From the NCBI RefSeq assembly GCF_013294065.1, contig NZ_JABSNM010000002.1, forward strand, positions 310,001 through 374,000: a DNA stretch of 64,000 nt, given 5' to 3'. Below the pieces are notes generated by a model, which was given only the letters and a program-made list of their open reading frames with translations, was not told the DNA's origin and searched no databases. The DNA is from Sphaerotilus uruguayifluvii. GTDB taxonomy: Bacteria; Pseudomonadota; Gammaproteobacteria; Burkholderiales; Burkholderiaceae_C. Positions 1 to 9,008 of the stretch are shown here, piece after piece; the stretch's first letter is position 1, and each line of letters starts with the position of its first letter. The position numbers and the translations under genes were made by a program.

Positions 1-100
1 CCCGCGCCGAGGGCTGCGCGGCCCGTCACCGGTGTGCGAGGCATGGCGTGGGCGTCTCATTCATGTCCTCGTGGCGGGGCGGGCGGAAGCCGGACTGTTC

Positions 101-125
101 TTCAATTCATTGAAATGATCGTTTC
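101..125. promoter_or_regulatory. Overlapping palindromes in an AT-rich leader
   Basis: TTCAAT-TC-ATTGAA (101-114) is a perfect dyad. It is overlapped by the near-palindrome GAAATGATCGTTTC (112-125). They sit in a locally AT-rich stretch (about 100-155) in otherwise GC-rich DNA, as expected of an operator or promoter. On the minus strand, ATG codons at 60 and 44 open reading frames that run off the left edge, so this may be the control region of a leftward gene outside the window. The fragment is too short to identify that gene. Confidence 0.35.
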
Positions 126-191
126 GATTCTATCAAAATTTATATTTTAAGATGAGCCGCCGGCTTCGACCGTTGGCGGGATGAGCCTGCC

Positions 192-1370
192 TCATCTCGG
201 GGGCGGCACCCGCACCCAGCCCTCCATCAGCCGCCGCGCCGAGCGGCTCATCGACACCGCCTCGATGTGCCAGCCGCCGCAGGCGTTCCGGGCGATGCGC
301 GCGCCGACCTCGAGCGTGCCCGAAGGGTGGCCGAAGCGCACCCGGCCGTCGGCGCGCAGCGGCGCGATCCTGCTGACGACCGTGCCGGGCACGGCGGCCG
401 CCGCGGCGATCGCGACCGCGCCGGTGCCGGTCATCGCGTGGTGCAGCCGGCCCATCGAGAAGATGCGCACCAGCAGGTCCGCCTCGGTCGGCCCGAGCAG
501 GCGCCCGTCGGCGACGCGGTGCGGCTGCGGCGGCGCGACGAAGGCCAGCTTGGGCGAGTGCGGGCGCGTCTCGCTGGCTTCGGCGGCGCTGGCGGCCAGG
601 CCCATCGCCACCGCGCCGTGCGCGCGCAGCGCCTCGGCGCGGGCCAGCAGGTCCGGGCGGGCATCGACCGCGGCCGGCAGCTCGGTGCCGCTCAGGCCGA
701 GCGCGGCCGCGTCGACGAAGATCGTCGGGTTGCCGGCGTCGATCAGCGTCGCCTCGACGGGATCGAGGCCGGGCACGTCCAGCCGGGTCAGCGTCCGGCC
801 GTCGGGCAGCAGGCGTCCGTCCGCTCCGGCGCCGGGATCGAGAAAGTCCAGCCGGATCTCGGCGGCCGGGAAGGTCACGCCGTCGAGCTCGAAGTCGCCG
901 GTCTCGAGCACCTCGCCGCCGAGCATCGGCACCTGCGCGACGATGCGCCGGCCGATGTTGGCCTGCCAGATGCGCACCGTGGCCAGGCCGTCGGCCGGCG
1001 CCGCCACCTGCCCGGACGAGATTGCGAACGGACCGACCGCGGCGCTCAGGTTGCCGCAGTTGCCCGACCAGTCGATCACCGGCCGGTCGACCGCGACGGC
1101 GCCGAACAGGTAGTCGACGTCGCAGTCCGGCCGGCTCGGCGGCGCGATGATCGCCACCTTGCTGGTGCTGGAGGTCGCGCCGCCCAGGCCGTCGATCTGG
1201 CGGCCGTAGCGGTCCGGGCTGCCGATCACCCGCAGCAGCAGCCGGTCGCGCTCGGCCGGGTCGGCCGGCAGGTCCTCGGCGAGAAAGAACACGCCCTTGC
1301 TGGTGCCGCCGCGCATCAGCACCGCCGGGATGCGCTGCTGGCGCCGGGCGAGCAGGAGGTCCGCGGCCAT
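192..1370 (-). CDS. PrpF-family isomerase, 4-oxalomesaconate tautomerase-like
   Basis: The protein has 392 residues, close to the usual length of the PrpF/4-oxalomesaconate tautomerase family (diaminopimelate-epimerase fold). The N-terminal motif MRGGTSKG, typical of the family, lies at about residues 15-22. SGNCGNLSAAVG and the C-terminal HPSGTLEVGA stretch are also family features. Members isomerise C=C bonds of tricarboxylates, either in the 2-methylcitrate cycle or in gallate/protocatechuate meta-cleavage, and the sequence alone does not say which. The start ATG shares one base with the stop of the upstream methyltransferase gene (TGATG), so the two are translationally coupled. No prpB/C/D or gallate genes are nearby, so the substrate is unresolved. 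Confidence 0.8.
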   Translation of the reverse strand: MAADLLLARRQQRIPAVLMRGGTSKGVFFLAEDLPADPAERDRLLLRVIGSPDRYGRQIDGLGGATSSTSKVAIIAPPSRPDCDVDYLFGAVAVDRPVIDWSGNCGNLSAAVGPFAISSGQVAAPADGLATVRIWQANIGRRIVAQVPMLGGEVLETGDFELDGVTFPAAEIRLDFLDPGAGADGRLLPDGRTLTRLDVPGLDPVEATLIDAGNPTIFVDAAALGLSGTELPAAVDARPDLLARAEALRAHGAVAMGLAASAAEASETRPHSPKLAFVAPPQPHRVADGRLLGPTEADLLVRIFSMGRLHHAMTGTGAVAIAAAAAVPGTVVSRIAPLRADGRVRFGHPSGTLEVGARIARNACGGWHIEAVSMSRSARRLMEGWVRVPPPR

Positions 1371-2293
1371 CACGCGGCCTGCTCGCGCCGGAAGCGCAGG
1401 ACCTTGAGCGAGCGCTCGTCGGAGATGTCGCCGAAGGCGGCCGGGTTGGCCAGCCGCTCGACGAAGCCGATGCCCGGCGCCTCGTCGCGCACCAGGTCGA
1501 GCAGGAAGTCCGGGCCGAGCGAGGGCGCGTTCAGGCACAGCAGCGCCTGGCCGCCGGGCGCGAGCAGGTCGGGCAGGCGGCGCACCAGCCTCGCGTAGTC
1601 CTTGGTCGCGACGAAGCTGCCCTTCTGGTAGCTCGGCGGGTCCATGATGACCAGGTCGTAGGGGCCGCCGCGGGTCAGCTTGCCCCAGGAATTGAAGATG
1701 TCGTGCGGCAGGAAGCTCGCGCCGTGCAGGCCGTTGAGCTCGTGGTTGCGCTGGCCGTCGGCGAGCGCGCCGCGCGCCATGTCGACGTTGACGACCGAGG
1801 CCGCGCCCCCCTGCAGCGCCGCCACCGAGAAGGCGCAGCTGTAGGCGAACAGGTTCAGCACCCGCCCGCCGGGGCGTTCGGCCGCCCAGCGGCGCACCCA
1901 GCGCCGGCCCTCGGCCATGTCGAGGAACAGGCCGTGGTTCATGCCGCGCGGCAGGTGAACGACAAAGCGCGCGCCGTCCTCCTCGACCACATGCGGCTCG
2001 GGCACGCTGCCGGCCATCACCCGGTTCGACGCGCGCACCTCGTCGCGCAGCTGCACGACCCAGTTCAGCGGCCGGCCCGGCGCGATCGTCGACCAGCGCG
2101 CCTGCAGCGCCGCGCCGACGGCCTGGAGCTCCTCTTCCTCGGCCGGGCCGTGGCTGGTCAGCAGCCAGACCGGCGCGAACCAGTCCAGCGACCAGCGCTC
2201 GCAGCCCGGATGCCGCCCGCCGCGGCCGTGGAAGACCCGGCAGGCCTGCGGCGGCAGGTCGGTGGAGGCGATGGCATCGAGCAGGGCGAGCAT
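1370..2293 (-). CDS. Class I SAM-dependent methyltransferase, RlmI/RlmK-like
   Basis: 307 residues with a Rossmann methyltransferase fold. NLFAYSCAFSVAA (about residues 148-160) is the SAM-binding motif I, and MDPPSYQKG is the catalytic motif IV, of the DPPS form seen in RlmI/RlmL-type 23S rRNA cytosine-C5 or guanine methyltransferases. No N-terminal PUA domain is present, unlike RlmI, so the target base cannot be stated. I chose the ATG at 2293; an in-frame start at 2569 would lie inside the upstream gene and add an Arg/Pro-rich segment with no homologous look. The stop overlaps the start of the prpF-like gene by one base. Confidence 0.8.
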   Translation of the reverse strand: MLALLDAIASTDLPPQACRVFHGRGGRHPGCERWSLDWFAPVWLLTSHGPAEEEELQAVGAALQARWSTIAPGRPLNWVVQLRDEVRASNRVMAGSVPEPHVVEEDGARFVVHLPRGMNHGLFLDMAEGRRWVRRWAAERPGGRVLNLFAYSCAFSVAALQGGAASVVNVDMARGALADGQRNHELNGLHGASFLPHDIFNSWGKLTRGGPYDLVIMDPPSYQKGSFVATKDYARLVRRLPDLLAPGGQALLCLNAPSLGPDFLLDLVRDEAPGIGFVERLANPAAFGDISDERSLKVLRFRREQAA

Positions 2294-2379
2294 GGGCGGG
2301 ACGGGCAGAGGGCCGGGAGGATTCGGGGGCGCCAGTGTAGGCGCAGCCGACCCCGGACCTCCCGGTGCGCTCCGGCCCC

Positions 2380-2409
2380 GGGCGTTCAGGTTTGAACGTT
2401 CAAACGCCC
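2380..2409. repeat. Inverted repeat at the 3' end of the transglutaminase-like gene
   Basis: TTTGAACGTTCAAA (2391-2404) is a perfect 14-bp palindrome. GGGCGTT (2380-2386) pairs with AACGCCC (2403-2409). The structure spans the stop codon of the gene ending at 2400 and could fold in transcripts of either strand. There is no clear T-run, so it is not a convincing intrinsic terminator; a protein-binding site is equally possible. Confidence 0.4.
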
Positions 2410-3863
2410 AGCGCCTCGTCGCGGCCGGGCCAGGCCCGCCAGGCGGCCTCCATGTGCCTTCTGGCGGCGTCGCGGCGCAGCCGGAACTGCCGGCTGTAGG
2501 CGGCCGGGTCCGGGTAGAGCAGATGTCCGCCGTGCGTGTCGCGGTTGTCGTCGACGGCGATCCGGTCATGCGGGGGCAGGCTCATGCGCCGCGCCCGGTC
2601 GGCGCGCAGCTCGTCCGGATAGGTCGCATACCACGCGTCCCAGCAGCCGCTGATCAGCCGACCGTTCCACTCCCGCGTGACGCTGGCGGGCACCGCGTCG
2701 CCCAGGCACGCATAGTCGGCATTGAAGGGCAGGGCGGCCGCGGGATCGTGAAGATCCAGATGTCCCGGACCGTCGCCTCCCGGCCGGACCGCGGCGAAGT
2801 GCGCGTAGGTGCTGTGCGCGTAGAAGTCGGCGATCGAGTGCAGCGCGCGGGCGAAGTCGGGCAGCGTGCCGCTGGCCAGGCGTGCGTCCACCCGCTGCCA
2901 GCCCTCGTCGATGTAGGCGAAGTCGAAATGGTCGCGCGGGTCGTAGTGCAGCGTGTCGACATCCAGCGCCAGGCTCTCGGCGTGGACCTGGAGGCGCAGC
3001 AGCAGCGGCATGCCCGACAGGGCCGCGTCGATCAGGCTCCCGTGCACGCCCGCGGCGAAGGACGGATCGAACCCTTGCCAGAAGTCCTGGTCCGGCTTCG
3101 TGCCCCCGCGCCCGTCGTCCGCGCGGCGGGTGTCCAGGTAGTCCTTCAGCGGCAGCATCGCGCGCAGATGCGGACCGCGCACCCGCCAGAGATGGCGGTT
3201 GTTGAAGACGAAGTGCGGCACGTATTCGAGATCCTCGTGCTGCAGGTCCTGGCGGGCGGCAGCGCGCTCGGGCGAGGGCTGCGCCCGGCCGATGCGCGCC
3301 ATCGGCTCGATGAGCGTCCAGGCGCCGGTCTCGCTCAGGTACATCACCCAGGCGTGGTCGATGTGGTCGGCCGCCGCTTCGTCCGTGCCACGGCCGTGGC
3401 GCACGATGCTGCCGAGCGCGACGCGCACGCAGTCCGCGCTGATGCCGGACTCGAGCATCAGCGCCGCCAGCACGAAGGCCAGGTCCTCGCAGTCGCCGCC
3501 GCCCAGCGCGAGCGTCTCGTCGGGGTACTGCCATTGGTCGAAGGGGTGGCTGCGTGCCGGCTGGTGGCGCAGCTCGCCCATCAGCATCGCGAGCATGTGG
3601 GCGCGGAAGTCGAAGTCGCCCGGGCCGCGCCGGCGCATGCGCTGCGCGGCTTCCTCGGGCAGCTGGCGCACATGCCTGTCCAGCCAGCGCCGCAGCACCG
3701 CGTTGCTCTCGATCGACAGGAAGCTGCGGATGTCGATCGGATACCGGGTCTTGCGGCTGCCGGCCGCGTACCGGGCGGCCGGGATGCACGGGTCATGCAC
3801 GATCTGGTCGCCGGCCCAGTGCCAGCGCTGCATCGGCCGGATGGCGCCTTGCTGCATGCACAT
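2400..3863 (-). CDS. Transglutaminase-like protease domain fused to a Het-C-like domain
   Basis: 487 residues with no signal peptide. The N-terminal part carries a transglutaminase/bacterial cysteine-protease core: GGGDCEDLAF puts the nucleophile at Cys125, DHAWVMY gives His170, and WTLIEP gives the acidic third member near Glu186. The C-terminal part contains LHSIADFYAHSTYAHF (about 341-356), which resembles the LH-x-x-x-DFYAHS signature of Het-C and related zinc-dependent phospholipase-like proteins; His342, Asp346, His350 and His355 could bind metal. I do not know a characterised protein with this combination. The ATG at 3863 has a strong Shine-Dalgarno (AAGGAGG) about 10 nt upstream; the GTG at 3869 is too close to it. 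The gene precedes the methyltransferase on the same strand with a 106-nt gap. Confidence 0.6.
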   Translation of the reverse strand: MCMQQGAIRPMQRWHWAGDQIVHDPCIPAARYAAGSRKTRYPIDIRSFLSIESNAVLRRWLDRHVRQLPEEAAQRMRRRGPGDFDFRAHMLAMLMGELRHQPARSHPFDQWQYPDETLALGGGDCEDLAFVLAALMLESGISADCVRVALGSIVRHGRGTDEAAADHIDHAWVMYLSETGAWTLIEPMARIGRAQPSPERAAARQDLQHEDLEYVPHFVFNNRHLWRVRGPHLRAMLPLKDYLDTRRADDGRGGTKPDQDFWQGFDPSFAAGVHGSLIDAALSGMPLLLRLQVHAESLALDVDTLHYDPRDHFDFAYIDEGWQRVDARLASGTLPDFARALHSIADFYAHSTYAHFAAVRPGGDGPGHLDLHDPAAALPFNADYACLGDAVPASVTREWNGRLISGCWDAWYATYPDELRADRARRMSLPPHDRIAVDDNRDTHGGHLLYPDPAAYSRQFRLRRDAARRHMEAAWRAWPGRDEALGV

Positions 3864-3927
3864 GATCACGCCCCCTCCTTCGAGGCGGACACCCGGGCCG
3901 CGCTCCGCGACCGGCGGACGTCGGCTG

Positions 3928-3967
3928 CATCGTGACAGCGGGCCGGCCGGCTGTCGTCATCACGATG
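3928..3967. other. Nested inverted repeat downstream of parB, candidate parS
   Basis: Outer arms CATCGTGA (3928-3935) and TCACGATG (3960-3967) enclose inner arms GACAGC (3934-3939) and GCTGTC (3950-3955) around a GGCCGGCC core. The element lies 18 nt past the stop codon of parB, in the gap before the next gene. In P1-type partition systems the centromere parS lies in exactly this place. No T-run follows on either strand, which argues against a simple terminator. The assignment as parS is an inference from position and symmetry. Confidence 0.4.
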
Positions 3968-3985
3968 GAGGAGGGCGAGCCGGGC

Positions 3986-4945
3986 TCAGGCCGGGTCCGG
4001 GGTGCCGCTCGGCGCCGGCGGCTCCAGCGTCTGCAGCAGGCGCTCCAGCCCCTGCGCGAAGGCCTCGCGATGCTGCGGCGCCAGCTGCAGCGAGAGCTGG
4101 ATGCGCCCGTCGCGGCGGCGGTAGTAGCCGCGCGCCTCGGCGCTGTCGTAGACCTGGTGGGCCGGCCAGGCGGCAGCCTTCTTCTCGGCCGGGGCGGACT
4201 CCGCAGGGGCGGCTTCGCGCGTCTGGGCGCGCAGCTCGCGCGCGCGGCCCAGCAGCCAGCGCACCGGCAGGTCGTCCGGGTTGGTGGCGAACTCGGTGGC
4301 CAGCTCCAGCGCCGCAGCCTCGCCGCAGGCCTCGTGCAGCCGGTGCAGCTCGTAGGCGACCCGCGAGCCGAACTTCTGCGGATGCTCGCGCACGAGGTCG
4401 AGCACGCCGGCCGGCAGCTTCGCGTAGGCCCGCAGGAAGGTCATCATCGACTTGTGGAAGCCGCCGCGGCGTGCCAGCTCCTCGGCGGTCTCGCCGTCGG
4501 CCAGCAGCTTTTCGTGGAACATCGCGCGGTCGTAGTCGGACTGCTGCTCGCGGCCCTCGTTCTGCTCGTAGCCGAACCAGGCGGCCTCGCGCAGCGTCAG
4601 GCCCTCGTGGATCTCGGCCAGCAGCGTGTCGAGCACGCCGTGCACCCGGCAGGCCTGCACCCGGGTCCAGCCGTCGCAGATGAGGTAGCGCCCCGGCGTG
4701 TCCGGGTTCGGGATCACATGGATCGGATCGTGCTGGCCCTGCGCGCGCAGGTCGTCGGCGCGCTCGCGGATCATGCGCTCGGTGTAGATCTCGCGCGGCG
4801 CCAGCGGGTGGGCATCGATCAGCTCGACGGCCAGGTGCACCAGCCGGCGCCCGGCCGGCGCCACCGAGCGGGGCGCGTTCGAGAAGGCCGGCATCGGCAT
4901 CGGCGGGCGGCCGTCGTTCGGGAGGATGAGTCTCTGCTTGGTCAT
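3986..4945 (-). CDS. parB: Plasmid-type ParB partition protein
   Basis: 319 residues. Residues about 38-100 form a ParB/Srx-type domain (VELIDAHPLAPREIYTERM, then a box ending CDGWTRVQACR), followed by a helical DNA-binding region with HTH character around GFHKSMMTFLRAYAKL. The box that reads GERR in chromosomal ParB CTPases is GWTR here, so nucleotide handling may differ. The last 60 residues look like a dimerisation or linker region rich in Ala and Glu. The start overlaps the parA stop by four bases (ATGA), so the pair is one operon. The product should bind a centromere and stimulate ParA for replicon segregation. The location next to catabolic genes, not next to gidA/gidB, points to a secondary replicon or an integrated partition locus. 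Confidence 0.8.
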   Translation of the reverse strand: MTKQRLILPNDGRPPMPMPAFSNAPRSVAPAGRRLVHLAVELIDAHPLAPREIYTERMIRERADDLRAQGQHDPIHVIPNPDTPGRYLICDGWTRVQACRVHGVLDTLLAEIHEGLTLREAAWFGYEQNEGREQQSDYDRAMFHEKLLADGETAEELARRGGFHKSMMTFLRAYAKLPAGVLDLVREHPQKFGSRVAYELHRLHEACGEAAALELATEFATNPDDLPVRWLLGRARELRAQTREAAPAESAPAEKKAAAWPAHQVYDSAEARGYYRRRDGRIQLSLQLAPQHREAFAQGLERLLQTLEPPAPSGTPDPA

Positions 4946-6093
4946 GATGCGGTGCGGCGGCGGGCTGCGGCCAGGGCCAGGATGCGGCCGTGCAGGTGCT
5001 CGGCGAACAGGCGGTATTCCTTCGAGGGATGGCAGGTCGGCTTCTGCAGCGTCAGCGGCAGGTAGCTGTCGAGCGACTTCGGAAACTCCTCGGAGGCCGA
5101 GATCGCGCAGGGCGCGATCAGGTCGCGGTACTGGTTGAGCTGGGTCTGCATGCGGCCGATGCGCGCGAGCTGCGGCGCGTAGTGGGTCGGCAGGATGATC
5201 AGCTCCGGGCGCACATGGTAGGCGGCGTCCAGGCCGTCGATCTCGCTCATCAGCTTGGTCAGGCCCTTGACGCTGAAGGCGTCGAGCCGGATCGGCGCGA
5301 TCACCAGATCGGCCGCGGCGATCGCGGCGGTGCTGGTGAAGCTGACGCTGGGCGGGCAGTCGAAGACGATCACGTCGTAGACCGACAGGTCCAGCCCCGG
5401 CGTGGCGCCGGCCAGCGAGGCGGCGATCAGCTGGCGCAGGTAGAGCTCGCGCTGGCCCTTGGCATTGGCCAGCGCCGGCTCGATGTCGCCCAGGAAGGTG
5501 TCGGCCGGGATCAGGTGCGGCCCGTGCTCGCCGAAGGGCTTCTTGATCACGCCCGCGGGCACGGCGCGCACCGGCTGGTTGCGCTGGCGCCCCTCCAGGA
5601 AGGGCATCAGCACCGAGGCGAAGGTGTCCTGCACGATCGCCGCCGGCGCCACGCCGTAGGTCTCGGCCTCGTCGAGCGTCAGGTCGGGCTCGTAGCCCAT
5701 CAGCTGGGTGGCGTTGGCCTGCACGTCCAGGTCGACCAGCAGCACCCGCAGGCCCAGCAGCTGCAGGTGCAGCGCGGTCTCGACGCTGGTGGTGGTCTTG
5801 CCGGTGCCGCCCTTGATGACGTCGACGGTGACGACGATCGGGCCGCTGCCGGAGGCCGGTGCCTTCACGTAGTTCTGCGCACGGCGCCACTGCGCCAGCC
5901 GGAACAGGGTGTCGGGCTCGAACACCCGCACCGCCGGCGCGCCCGGCGTCAGGTCGGAGGCGCGGCGCACCGCGATGCCGGCATGGTCGGCATAGCCGCG
6001 CAGCGTGTTGTCGGTGACGCCGAGCAGCGTGCCGGCGGCACGCAGCCGGTAGAGCAGGCTGTCGGCCTGGGCGAAGGTGGATCGCAGAGTCAT
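4942..6093 (-). CDS. parA: ParA-type partition ATPase with N-terminal DNA-binding extension
   Basis: 383 residues. Residues 1-75 form an extra N-terminal region with HTH/MerR-like features (VTDNTLRGYADHAGI, then VFEPDTLFRLAQWRR), as in the P1-type ParA proteins that repress their own operon. The deviant Walker A KGGTGKTT is at 94-101, Walker A' DLDVQANAT near 121-129, and Walker B VIVFDCPPS further on. The enzyme should hydrolyse ATP on the nucleoid and move ParB-bound DNA. Length and architecture match the large type Ia ParA group rather than the short chromosomal Soj group. Autoregulation is plausible because the 5' region holds paired inverted repeats. Confidence 0.87.
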   Translation of the reverse strand: MTLRSTFAQADSLLYRLRAAGTLLGVTDNTLRGYADHAGIAVRRASDLTPGAPAVRVFEPDTLFRLAQWRRAQNYVKAPASGSGPIVVTVDVIKGGTGKTTTSVETALHLQLLGLRVLLVDLDVQANATQLMGYEPDLTLDEAETYGVAPAAIVQDTFASVLMPFLEGRQRNQPVRAVPAGVIKKPFGEHGPHLIPADTFLGDIEPALANAKGQRELYLRQLIAASLAGATPGLDLSVYDVIVFDCPPSVSFTSTAAIAAADLVIAPIRLDAFSVKGLTKLMSEIDGLDAAYHVRPELIILPTHYAPQLARIGRMQTQLNQYRDLIAPCAISASEEFPKSLDSYLPLTLQKPTCHPSKEYRLFAEHLHGRILALAAARRRTAS

Positions 6094-6149
6094 GGCCCGT
6101 CGGATCTCGGGAAGGAACGATGGGTCGGAATGTACGCGATGATGTTTTT

Positions 6150-6196
6150 CTATTCAATCTCCATTGGTAGGCTGAATGTCGAATTCAATGATATTG
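6150..6196 (-). promoter_or_regulatory. Candidate parAB promoter/operator
   Basis: This is a sharp AT-rich island (about 6135-6235) upstream of parA. It contains two inverted repeats built from the same half-site: CAAT-N4-ATTG at 6155-6166 and CAAT-N3-ATTG at 6186-6196. A third CAAT half-site follows at 6202-6205. Repeated half-sites upstream of a ParA that carries an HTH are typical of autoregulatory operators. No gene is visible between parA and the monooxygenase gene. Confidence 0.45.
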
Positions 6197-6310
6197 CCTT
6201 CCAATCGATGATGATTTCCGGCATCAAGGATACTAACGGCAACGCGGTTGATCGGCCCGCGATCCGTCCGGCGCAGACCGGACGGCCTGCGCCGGCGCAC
6301 GATTTCAGAG

Positions 6311-6619
6311 TCAGAGCACGACCTCGTAGCCCTCGAACTGGGGCGGGCCCAGGTAGAGGTCGCGCTGCGCGCCGGCGCCGCCATGTGCGGCGCGGAAGGC
6401 TTCCGAGCGGGTCCAGGCCTCGAAGGCGGCCGTGCTTTCCCAGCGCGAGTGCGACACGAAGACCGTGGCGGCCTCGTCGCTGCGGCCCTGCAGCAGATGG
6501 AAGTCGACGAAGCCGGGCACCTGCGCGAGCCGGCTGTCGCGCTGGCGCCAGATCTCGACGAATTCCGCCTCGCGGCCGAGGGCGATGCGGAAGCGGTTCA
6601 TGGCGATGAACATGGGCAT
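6311..6619 (-). CDS. Antibiotic biosynthesis monooxygenase (ABM) domain protein
   Basis: 102 residues forming a single ABM dimeric alpha/beta-barrel domain: FIAMNRFRIALGREAEFVEIWRQRDSRLAQ, then FVDFHLLQ and FVSHSRWESTAAFEAWTRSEAF. The pattern of a conserved SxWES strand followed by an F-x-x-W-x-x-S-x-x-F helix is that of HmoA/IsdG-like heme-degrading or quinol monooxygenases. No active-site residue can be assigned with certainty. Two ATGs (6619 and 6613) are both close to an AGGAG, and I kept the first. It is a single gene, with a 217-nt gap to parA and a 416-nt gap to adhC. Confidence 0.72.
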   Translation of the reverse strand: MPMFIAMNRFRIALGREAEFVEIWRQRDSRLAQVPGFVDFHLLQGRSDEAATVFVSHSRWESTAAFEAWTRSEAFRAAHGGAGAQRDLYLGPPQFEGYEVVL

Positions 6620-8148
<1,529 letters not shown>

Positions 8149-8159
8149 GGAGGCCGGCC

Positions 8160-8993
8160 ATGGAACGCGTCGAGCAGCACGCCAGCTTCGGCGGGCGACA
8201 GGAAGTCTGGACTCGTCACTCGGAGGTGCTGGGCGGCGCGACGCGCTTCGGCGTCTACCTGCCGCCGGCGGCGCTGGCCGGCGAGCGCTGCCCGGTGCTG
8301 TACTGGCTCTCGGGCCTGACCTGCACCGAGCAGAACTTCATCACCAAGGCGGGCGTACAGCAGCACGCGGCCGCGCACGGCCTGATCGTGGTCGCGCCCG
8401 ACACCAGCCCGCGCGGGCCCGAGGTGCCCGACGACCCGGCCTACGACCTGGGCCAGGGCGCCGGCTTCTACCTGGACGCCACGCAGGCGCCATGGTCGAC
8501 GCACTTTCGCATGGAGACCCATGTGGTGCACGAGCTGCCGGCCTGGATCGAGGCGCATTTCCCGGCCAGCGACCGGCGCGCGATCAGCGGCCACTCGATG
8601 GGCGGCCACGGCGCGCTGAGCCTGGCGCTGCGCCATCCGGGCCGCTATGCCAGCGTCTCGGCCTTCGCGCCGATCGTCGCGCCCAGCCAGGTGCCGTGGG
8701 GGCGGAAGGCCTTCGCCGCCTACCTGGGCGACGACCCCGCCGCCTGGGCCGCGCACGACACGGTGGCGCTGATCGCGCAGGCCGCCGAGCGGCTGCCGCT
8801 GCTGGTCGACCAGGGCGAGGCCGACGACTTCCTGGGCAGCCAGCTGCGCCCGGAGCTGCTGCAGGCCGCCTGCGCTGACGCCGGCCATCCGCTGACGCTG
8901 CGCCTCCATCCGGGTCACGACCACAGCTACTACTTCATCGCCAGCTTCATCGGCGAGCATGTGGCGTGGCACGCGCGGGCGCTGGCGGGCTGA
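8160..8993 (+). CDS. fghA: S-formylglutathione hydrolase
   Basis: 277 residues, an esterase D-type alpha/beta hydrolase. The nucleophile elbow GHSMGGHGA places Ser146. The acid is in VDQGEADDFL and the catalytic histidine is in GHDHSYYF. WLSGLTCTEQNFITKAG is a strongly conserved family block near residues 49-65. It hydrolyses S-formylglutathione to formate and glutathione, completing the pathway begun by AdhC. It sits in the same operon, 11 nt after adhC, with GAGG before the ATG. It converges on the antiporter gene, with only 15 nt between the two stop codons. Confidence 0.95.
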   Translation: MERVEQHASFGGRQEVWTRHSEVLGGATRFGVYLPPAALAGERCPVLYWLSGLTCTEQNFITKAGVQQHAAAHGLIVVAPDTSPRGPEVPDDPAYDLGQGAGFYLDATQAPWSTHFRMETHVVHELPAWIEAHFPASDRRAISGHSMGGHGALSLALRHPGRYASVSAFAPIVAPSQVPWGRKAFAAYLGDDPAAWAAHDTVALIAQAAERLPLLVDQGEADDFLGSQLRPELLQAACADAGHPLTLRLHPGHDHSYYFIASFIGEHVAWHARALAG

Positions 8994-9008
8994 AGGCCGC
9001 CTCCCCGC

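Noticed and set aside
3870-6240. Chromosomal parS (TGTTNCACGTGAAACA)
   Set aside because: No match was found around parAB, which agrees with a plasmid-type system using a different site.
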